The translations under genes and the position numbers were made by a program. The notes under the pieces were generated by a model. That model had not been told where the DNA came from. It saw only the letters and a list, made by a program, of their open reading frames with translations, and did no database searches. From Pachyseris speciosa (taxonomy: Eukaryota; Cnidaria; Anthozoa; Scleractinia; Pachyseridae), in assembly GCA_016490735.1 (NCBI GenBank), contig JAEMWC010000038.1:995001-1059000 (forward strand): DNA of 64,000 bases, given 5' to 3'. This document shows, piece after piece, positions 56,431 to 64,000 of the stretch. The first letter of the stretch is position 1. Each line of letters begins with the position of its first letter.

Positions 56431-57689
56431 CTGTGTATTGTATTGGAGGGAGTTGAAGTGATTTCTCTGGGGAGAAGCAATGTGGCATTGTAGTGGGGCT
56501 TCATGTGACTTGTTAAATATTTAAATATATACCCCACTGAGTGTGGCAATGTATTTCTATTTTGTGAAGACAGACACCAAGAAGCAACAAAGAGAGTGGC
56601 GGTGAACAAGTTCACCTCTGCCCTCTCATAATTTCAATGTTTCTTTAAGGGGCCACTGTCATGAGTTGACTTCAAAACATTTGACAATTCTTAATTCCTC
56701 TCTTTTAAAGGAATCAAATATTCATGTTTGCCCAGAGTTTCTGGACTTTTTACTATAACCATTGCCAACTTGTCCATGCCATTTTAAATTTGGCACATCA
56801 AACTGAATTTTTCAAGTTTAAATTTGAGTAACTGGCAAATGTGCTAATGTGATAATGTCCTGTTAAGGCTTCATCCAACAACAAAGTTTAAAATGTTTTT
56901 AATGTACACATACCATGTGTATCTTGTTCCTGATAGAACCTTATGAAAATTGAATTATAAGCCAGTTATATTTTTAAAGAAAAGATAGAGTTGTTTCCAA
57001 ACAAACAGATTGAATTTTGTTGTATAGTCGTTTAAATTCAAATGTTCTTCAAATTTGACTTTCATACCTGGAAAGATTGTCATGTTTAAATGTTTTAATC
57101 ATGCATACTTGCACATTCTTTATTTATCAATATAATCATATTAGAAATTTACATTTCAAATGTCAATGATAATACAAAGTATGTAAGAAACTGGTGCTCA
57201 GATAAGAAAATGAAATGTGATTGAATTAAACATGTTACATTCAATTTGTGTGATCTGTTGTTTTTATCTTAAAACTACATAGGGTGACTGTGCTGGAGTT
57301 ACTTTACCTCTAATGCCGGAGTGACTTTAACCCTGATTATGGAGTTGAAATAACTCTACTCTTTTATGGGGCAGAGTTAAAATGACTCCCTTGTTGGAGC
57401 TAATACAACTCCAGAATTGGAGTTAAAAATGGGAGTTAAAATGACCCTCAAAAAGGAGTTATATTTAACCTAACATTTTAACTCCACATTTGGAGTTACA
57501 GTAACTCCTTTATGGAGTTTAAATAACTCCTTTTGCAGAGTTAAAGTGACTCCCACACTGGAGTCATTATAACCCTTAAAAAGGAGTTAAAAAAGGAGTT
57601 AAAATAACCCCGAAAAAGGGGTTATATTTAACCTAAAATTTTAACTCCACTTTTGGAGTTAAAATAACTCTTTAAAAATTACTGTGTGG

Positions 57690-59158
57690 TGTTTATCTAT
57701 TGTTATAGTAAAGTTTCGATATAACGCGCGCTCTGATTGGTTAAAACAGCGTGCCTTATGCCTTATGCAGATGCACGGCCTGCTACGCACGCCATCGACC
57801 CAAATGGAATTTCCGAAGTTTTCCGCCCTTGGTTTTTATTTTGACCCAGAAGTCTTGTACGACCTAGAAAACGGGTATGAAAACTAGCGTTAGCCTCAAT
57901 GGATTTGGAAGACGCTTCTGCCGGTAAAACCACAAATAACAGCATGAAAATCAAGAGTATTTTCTGAAATTGCTGAAAGTTGAAGTTGAAGTTAAAGTTG
58001 TCCGAGCCGCGCAGCAATCTCAGTAACTTCTGAAAGCGCAATTGAAAATCCTTAATTTTACGAGGACTCATTCCGATTCGTGGTAATAACAAAAGGGTAA
58101 AATTTTCTTAACACTGATGAGGCACTTGGAAAAACAGTCAGCCAAGCGAAGTAAAAACACTCGTTCGCTCGCACATCGCCAGAAATTTAGGACACGAGAC
58201 CCCACGCGCGGTTACGCGCGGCAACCTGAAGACTGATCGGGACGCCGAAATGTATAGTGATTTGTATGGGCGCTCGAGAAAAATAGCAAATATCTCTTCA
58301 AGACGCAAAGAAAGAAAAAATGTTCAACTGAACCATAATAGGTTGTTATATTATAGGGCTAAATATGTAAAAATTATCATAAAGTAAACGACTTTCATGT
58401 ATATTTTTCACGTTTTTCTTCCACCGGTAGCCGCCGAAATATTTGTAAGGAATCATGTGACATTTATCGAAATCGGGAAAACCGTTTGTTTATAAACTGC
58501 GATTACTGGCGAAATAAGCTTGATGGAAAAAATGTGCAAGTGGATGTTGTGAAAACACACATTCAACTTACTTGCCTTCGCTCTTAGAGTCCTCGTAGAT
58601 TCACTTTCATGTATATTTTCTCCGTTTGAAAATCCCACAAAACAAGAAACAGAGAAATTTCCATGTTGTTTCTTCGATGAATTCCTTAAAATATGTCGAA
58701 TTCAAAACGCCATATCTCGGCGAAACATGCACCAAATTCGCTTTCAAAGCCATCTTTGAAAAGCTTGTTTCTTCTCCTTTCTTTCTATGTAGAGATTATT
58801 TTGGTCAGTTGTTTTTTAATGGGCATAAGCCGAGCATACGCCGAGTTGATTTACCGCTGTTTCGGCAGTCGAATATGAGCCCGTCTTGAGCGCAGCGGAC
58901 AGCGGTTAATACCAGTACTCTGCAGAAAACAGCGGGTTTTTTTAATCTCTTGTCGCTGAAAAATATATTTTTGTTCCACAGTGTCTGACTATTTTACACG
59001 ATGGGAGCAATTGAAAGAAAAAATGCAATTAGAAGATCTTAATAACCATTACCGTTATCTTGTTTTCGAAAGACATCCGCTGTACTGTGCAGGCTCAAAT
59101 GTCCGGAATTTCTGGCGATGAGCCAAAGAAACAAACAATTCAACTTACTGTTTATAAA
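57690..59158. other. No supported gene
   Basis: Several short frames (57684-57887, 58626-58889) lack splice support or known motifs. A small GTTGAAGTTGAAGTTAAAGTTG run lies at 57977-58000. This and the following 59159-59300 segment seem to belong to an old DNA-transposon relic shared with 24 kb. Confidence 0.4.
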
Positions 59159-59300
59159 TTTGCGTCCAAAACGAGTGTTGACGATTATTATTTACATCCA
59201 ACCGAGAGATAAATATGAGATTCATTCCTTAACAAAAGTAACAACAATTAAACCAAATGTTAGAAGCTGAAATTTATTTAATTCACCTGTGCTGTAGAGG
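59159..59300 (+). repeat. Dispersed repeat, inverted copy of 24210-24339
   Basis: TTTGCGTCCAAAACGAGTG, CATTCCTTAACAAAAGTAAC and AATTAAACCAAATGTTAG match the reverse complement of 24210-24339 in order. Confidence 0.65.
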
Positions 59301-59462
59301 TTCCACTTGAAAATACAAATCCACTTATTCCTACTTCTTTCGTGCTCTCGTCACTTCCTTGCGTGCCTTATAACAGAACAAAGCACGGTTAAGGCTTTTT
59401 TATTTGTTAAAAAGAATTATGTTTTTCTAAACAAAACACTCAAACATTACGATTATAACTTG

Positions 59463-59774
59463 GAAAGTAGTTCGTGCCAGCGTCTTCAAATGGTGCTCTG
59501 CGTTTTGGATTTTACTGCTTTTGTTCTCGGTAAATCAGGTTCAAACACAAAGGACCAAAGTAGTTCGAAAGTAGTTCGTGCCAGCGTCTTCAAATGGTGC
59601 TCTGCGTTTTGGATTTTACTGCTTTTGTTCTCGGTAAATCAGGTTCGAACACAAAGGACCAAAGTAGTTCGAAAGTAGTTCGTGCCAGCGTCTTCAAATG
59701 CTGCTCTGCGGTTTGGATTTTAGTGCTTTTGTCCTCAGTAAATCAGGTTCAAACACAAAGGACCAAAGTCGCTC
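59463..59774 (+). repeat. 104-bp tandem triplication
   Basis: GTAGTTCGTGCCAGCGTCTT begins at about 59467, 59571 and 59675, with TTTTGGATTTTACTGC and AAACACAAAGGACCAAAG in each copy. Copies 1 and 2 differ by very few bases; copy 3 is slightly more diverged. Because 104 leaves a remainder of 2 on division by 3, the long frame across it (59307-59678) is not a repeat protein. Confidence 0.95.
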
Positions 59775-60202
59775 AAGGCTGCATAAAAGACTGATTTTTT
59801 TTAATAATGTTTTTCAACGTCTTACTTATTTCATTTCATTGTCACTTTTTTAATGTTAAGCAAAGCAATTTGCAACGAGTGAGAACTCTTTAATTTCTCC
59901 ACAGACAGAACGGAGATACATTCGTTCCAAGATTAATTAAAAAAATTAACCAATCATTTGATTACTATTTTTAACCTATGGATATATGCTTAGGAAATAC
60001 CGTTTTTTGCTTTTATGATTTATTTCTAGTTCAAAGTTTGTCAGAACTGAAGTCATAATAATGTGTGAATAGCACCAACTGGTGTGTTGCACAATTATCA
60101 CAGTCAGAAAACCGACTGCAAATCCTGAATTCCGAATTTGGGGTAGTGTCATTTGGAAACTGTCAGGGGCGTAGCGAGGTTTTTGAATATTTGTAGGCCT
60201 GG

Positions 60203-60324
60203 AGGGCCCAGTTGCTCGAAGCATGGTTAGCGTTAACCGGGGTTAAATGCCATGACAAACTACAGATTTTAATACATCTTAACCAATGGTTAGCGCTAAC
60301 CATGCTTCGAGCAACTCAGCCCTG
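60203..60324. mobile_element. Foldback MITE nested in the hAT
   Basis: GGGCCCAGTTGCTCGAAGCA + TGGTTAGCGTTAACC is inverted at 60285-60324 (GGTTAGCGCTAACCATGC + TTCGAGCAACTCAGCCCTG). Confidence 0.8.
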
Positions 60325-60877
60325 TTTTTAACTTGAGAGCCGTTATCACGCCGAGGGCGTGTATCGAGCGCCGAAGCTGCGAGCTCCTAGGGGGGTCCGC
60401 GGGCATACTTCCCCGGGAATTTTTTTCCTCAAAACCTCTAAATTTCATGCATTCCTTAGACTCATAAAGTATTTATGAAGTCAAGATATATACCCTGAAT
60501 TTTACCATAATGTTAAACCAGAGGCCAAAATTTTAATAATCCAAGCAAGAAATCGCCATTTTTTTGTCGTGACTGCAAATTGACCGTTTTATTTGCCATG
60601 AATGAATGTGATCTGGACTCCCCTTTACCATGCACACAAATTTGAGAAAGAAAAAAGGTGACCCTAGAAGGGTTGCAATCCCCTTATCCTACCCCTTGAG
60701 CCGCTACGGTCCGCTTTTAGGTATATTAATAGAACCGCGGATGCCACTAATCATTATGCACTTGCCGCTCGGCTGTCGCTGTTTTGCTAAGGTGAGGTCA
60801 GGAGTACAGAGGTTTAAAATGGCAAACTTTTTTTCTAGCCATTTAAGAAAAAAGAACTACTTGGTAGCCTAAAAGAT

Positions 60878-61171
60878 CTAGAGGAGCTCTATCCTCCTGC
60901 TTCCACAGGCTGCGAAATCGTCAAGGATATCCTCAGCATTCAAAGAAACATCATCTTTATGGATATGCGTTAGCGCAAGCCCACTAAGACGATCCTCTTT
61001 CATTTTTGACCTCAAGTAGGTCTTGAGTCTTCTCAGGGCACTAAAAGACCTCTCTGCAGGGCGGGCTGTTGTGATTTGCAGGGAAAGCAGAGTTGTGAAG
61101 GCCCTTGAAATATTTAGAAACTCTTGTGGGTGGCAATGAGAGAGTGTTTCTGCAATGGTTGTCGGTAGATC
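60878..61171 (-). pseudogene. hAT transposase C-terminal (dimerisation) domain remnant
   Basis: The minus-strand frame from the TAA at 61174-61172 down to a TAG at 60880-60878 reads DLPTTIAETLSHCHPQEF, then ITTARPAERSFSALRRLKTY, then LRSKMKEDRLSGLALTHIH. The block [TS]T..[ACP].ERSFSALRRLKTYLRS.M...RL.GLALLHIH is the conserved hATC signature of ZMYM1-like and related hAT transposases. A stop immediately upstream and no further transposase sequence at 5' show that only about 95 codons are left. Catalytic DDE residues would be upstream and are not seen. The orientation within the terminal repeats at 60164 and 63217 is normal for a hAT with its 3' end at the left. Confidence 0.85.
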
Positions 61172-61867
61172 TTACACTTTCTCCCATTACCAGCGTACAG
61201 CCGCCCTCGTTTTCTTTCGGGACCAGGTAGCTCTACACTGCGTTGGCTAATAAATTATTAATAAACCTGACATTCATCTTAAATGCATGATTCAATTAAC
61301 TTATAATGAGGGATTTGGATTGCTAACTTAAGAGCTAGCTTAAGATGTAGGCAAAGTACTAATGATTGAAGCTGCGTTTGAATGCATTAGTACAGCTACA
61401 TCTAGTTACTAGCTCATGTTTGCTACTGCTAAAATATTCATAATTCCAGTTTAAGGAAGTTATTAAGCTTATTCAGATCGGACTTCCATACAAACACTCT
61501 AAGTTCTGATGTCACTACACGTATTTGCTCACGGAACAAACTAGATAGCAACCATATAGCGCCGCGCGATAAAATTAGTAATATTAGTTAAAATGGACAA
61601 TGTATTGTATATTCTTGAAACAAAGTACATGTAGAATAAAATTTCACACATTTTTCCTCTATCACATCGATAGTATACCTGGCAATCGTTTTCTTTTTGG
61701 ATATTCGCTGTGTGTTTCTGGTGCGCTGTATTGAAAATAAAATAAGTCGATATAAGCTTAAACTTAAGCATATGACATTATTTAGTTTGAACATTAACTC
61801 AAGGTTTCAAAGTTTCACCAACAATAAGTTATCCTTGTACCCTGCTGTATCTCTTAATTATCTTTAA

Positions 61868-62881
61868 CCCATTGACTACCGCAGGTTTTTACATTTTCGG
61901 AGTGATTTTCCACCTATAAACGATGAATAGCAATTCGTGACTCTTTATTTGAACTACCAGGGAAAAGTGGTGCTGTCCTAAGCCACTAGAGGCTCAAGGT
62001 TTCTGAAAACGTCATTTTGACGCAGCTATTTTTTATCCGCGAAGCGACAACAATGGCCCAAGTTCGGTTTGCTTGCGATTTCTGCTAAATTTACAGCCAT
62101 TTTTCATCTTTAGCAGCTGCCTGATGAGCATCATTAAGCGTGACGGTAGCTAAGAGTCCACTTTCTCAAAGAATCGAGCAAGGTGATGTACTTTGTTGTT
62201 GAATTTGGCTTGTTCCTCGACGAACTGGGAATTTGGCCGGTCGAACACTTAGTACCTTTGGGACTCGACTATTGATGAATTTCTCGACCTACCGCCACAT
62301 ATTTTGGAATTTCTGTGTACTGAAGATGACCAGGAGCAGGAAATTTTGGCGGTAGGTCGGAGTGGCTGTAGACTTAGTTTATATGTGAAAGAATTGGGGG
62401 AAGGAACGGGCGCTGTCAAAAATTCTCGTTAGTTCCCAGCATGCAATGCGGTCAAGATGTTGAAAATGTCGGGAAGGCCCGAATGCACTGGAACAAAAGG
62501 CTGTATCTACGCTCGGGAGAAGAATATGAACAAAAAAAGTCATTTCTAAGCTAGAAAAAGGACTGAATTTCGTTATGATGGTTGAATTTTGGTTTTTCGA
62601 CGACGATTTCCCTAAAAAACATGAAGGCAAAAAGGGGCATTTTTGTTGTTTCTCTGTGACGTTAAAAACGGCCAGTTTCGTTCTTGTCCAAACTCAAAAG
62701 GCCATATTTGGTAAAAATCGCTACGTTTCTAGCATTTATTGGATATCCAAATTTAAAGGGCATTCCATTTCGTGCTCACAACTAACAGTTAAGGCAATAT
62801 TCGTGCGATTGAGAAAGTTGCAATGTTTTGAAGCGTGGGAGTTTTTTACGGCCGGTTTTGGCCGGCGCGGGTGCCAATGGG
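61868..62881. mobile_element. TTAA-flanked piggyBac-like MITE nested in the hAT
   Basis: The ends CCCATTGACTACCGC and, inverted, CCCATTGGCACCCGC are flanked by TTAA (61864-61867, 62882-62885). The length of 1014 bp is nearly that of module X in the macrosatellite, but the terminal sequences differ. Inside, GACCTACCGCCA at about 62287 is mirrored by TGGCGGTAGGTC near 62347. No transposase frame. Confidence 0.72.
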
Positions 62882-63222
62882 TTAATTAAAAAGCAGAAAA
62901 ACATTACGTACCTTAACTTAGGAAAGAAACTGTCGAAGGCTCCGCTTCGCTATGTAACCGCTGTACGATTGTCAGTAGCACTTTTCATAGCGTGCCGGCT
63001 TCTAAGTTTTCCCTTGCTTTCGAGATCGTAATCTCACCCTTACGGAGTGGTTGCGATTGTTAGAAGATACGTTGATAAATTGCGTTTCCTTTTTTTATTA
63101 TGCTGCGAAGAATTTCAGGAAATTGTTTATCTCTCACAACGGCGCAATAATATAGGACGGGTAGGCTGAAAATTTGTAGGCCCGGGCCTACAGGCCTGTA
63201 GGCTCGCTACGCCCCTGACTGT

Positions 63223-64000
63223 ACGGTCCTCTTCAGCTTGCCAGTTTATTCATGCACATGAGACCAATCAGCCACCAGTGATAATACACTAATTACGTTT
63301 TAATTTTCCAAGCGCTCAATGAAACATCCAACGGACAACTGCATACTCGCTGAACTCAAGGAACACCATGTGGAAGAGAAATTAAATGACGAAAACAGAG
63401 AGACAGACAAACAAACAAACAAACAAAATCAACACGACAAAACAACCAAGATGTAGGGAATGGTCTCAGGAGGCTCAATATCTAGCGGTGCCTCTTACCT
63501 TGCGGCCGTCACGGAAAAAAAAATACAGCAATGTGGTAAATTTTCGTTCGTGGCTTTATCTTTTGAACCGGCCCGCTTCTGGTATTACTGCCGGAATTTA
63601 GTCTTCGCCATTGAATTTCCTCCCAATTTTTACACAGCTGTTTGTCTTTGAATTCTCTATTGTTCTGGTTTTAAAGACACTTTTACAGCGTCACTGCTGT
63701 TTCATAAATTTCTCGCTACTTACGTTGCCGTGTTCGCTCTCAGGCGCGCGTGCTTATGACATTGAGCTTTGCACTGAACAAACAGACGCGGCAGCGCAGT
63801 ATATGACGGGATGTGTTTCGATGGCAGATCCCAAAACTTTGGAGCGTTTACCATTTGCACGAAGAAATCGGTCGGAATGCAACGCCCTCTATTGTACAGG
63901 CTTTTCTCGTCAAAGACATCTAAAAGCGCGCAAAAACGAACCGGGACAAAAAGTGGTTTGACAAAGGCTACAGAAATTTTTTCGCCATTTCGGTTGGAAT
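63223..64000. other. No supported gene; possible MITE end at the window edge
   Basis: (ACAA)n occurs at 63408-63425. A 116-codon frame at 63611-63961 has no recognisable domain. GTTTACCATTTGCACGAAG at 63847 and TTTCGGTTGGAAT at the very end resemble the GGTTGTTTACC MITE family, which may continue beyond the window. Confidence 0.35.

Larger units (their letters stand above)
53127..57686. mobile_element. CACAG-ended DNA transposon, 4.56 kb, non-autonomous
   Basis: The left end CACAGTAATTTTCAAAGAGT continues TATTTTAACTCC; the right end read inward is CACAGTAATTTTTAAAGAGT and the same continuation, about 32 bp with one mismatch. TG flanks both ends (53125-53126, 57687-57688), a possible 2-bp target duplication. 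Both subterminal blocks consist of dozens of degenerate GGAGTTA/TAACTCC words (53140-53540 and 57293-57675). CACTA/Chapaev-type elements share CAC-like ends and subterminal repeats, but without a transposase I leave the superfamily open. The interior (53600-57290) has two nested MITEs and no recognisable transposase. Confidence 0.78.
60164..63217 (-). mobile_element. Decayed hAT element, 3.05 kb, 5-bp TSD
   Basis: The ends CAGGGGCGTAGCGAG and CTCGCTACGCCCCTG are exact inverted repeats, flanked by ACTGT at 60159-60163 and 63218-63222. CAGGGGC-type termini are typical of hAT; most hATs make 8-bp duplications, though groups with 5 or 6 bp are known. A transposase C-terminus lies on the minus strand inside. 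Two other elements are nested in it (60203-60324 and 61868-62881). Confidence 0.82.

Noticed and set aside
59307..59678. 123-codon protein across the 104-bp repeats
   Set aside because: Each copy is read in a different frame, and there is no domain.
63611..63961. 116-codon gene near the window end
   Set aside because: No recognisable motif or splice support, and its 3' part overlaps a probable MITE end.

Overview
The window looks like animal nuclear DNA, most likely from a cnidarian such as a stony coral or sea anemone. That assignment is inferred from split genes with GT-AG introns, a relaxin-receptor-like LGR GPCR, Copia and Penelope-like retroelements, tRNA-derived SINEs, many foldback MITEs and TTAGGG-type telomere-like repeats. 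There are no operons, and genes are a minor part. Most of the 64 kb is transposable elements and tandem repeats, often nested.

Layout. 1-3559: a Ty1/Copia element with an open Pol frame and a 193-bp 3' LTR; its 5' part lies outside the window. 3560-4800: a possible small gene remnant. 4801-4959: a near-perfect hairpin that abuts a 98-bp satellite (4960-9113, about 42 copies). 9114-13300: small mobile fragments, including foldback SINEs, a Penelope-like RT fragment and a MITE carrying a tRNA-like core. 13652-18464: the 3' part of a type C LGR gene, with two 72-nt LRR exons and one exon for the whole 7TM domain; its introns hold retroelement fragments. 18536-21255: nested DNA elements, with one insertion that can be reconstructed. 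21980-22997: three phase-compatible exons of an OTU-domain protein. 25000-25478 and 32647-33172: two related minisatellites in inverted orientation, with two unidentified short coding segments between them.

33967-52297 holds the most striking structure: a 16.5-kb macrosatellite with a unit of about 1517 bp. Each unit is two TTAA-bounded modules. X (about 1.01 kb) has 14-bp terminal inverted repeats like a piggyBac-type MITE. Y (about 0.5 kb) contains a degenerate CCCTAA telomere-like tract. The array starts and ends with X, is flanked by TTAA, and interrupts a sequence whose uninterrupted paralogue lies just downstream with a single TTAA at the matching point.

52310-57686: a cluster of TTACGTCGTAA-like motifs, then a 4.56-kb CACAG-ended DNA element with subterminal blocks of GAGTTA/TAACTC motifs and nested MITEs. 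59463-59774: a 104-bp triplication. 60164-63217: a decayed hAT element with 5-bp target duplications, a recognisable transposase C-terminus, and a nested TTAA-flanked element. The last 0.8 kb has nothing I can assign.
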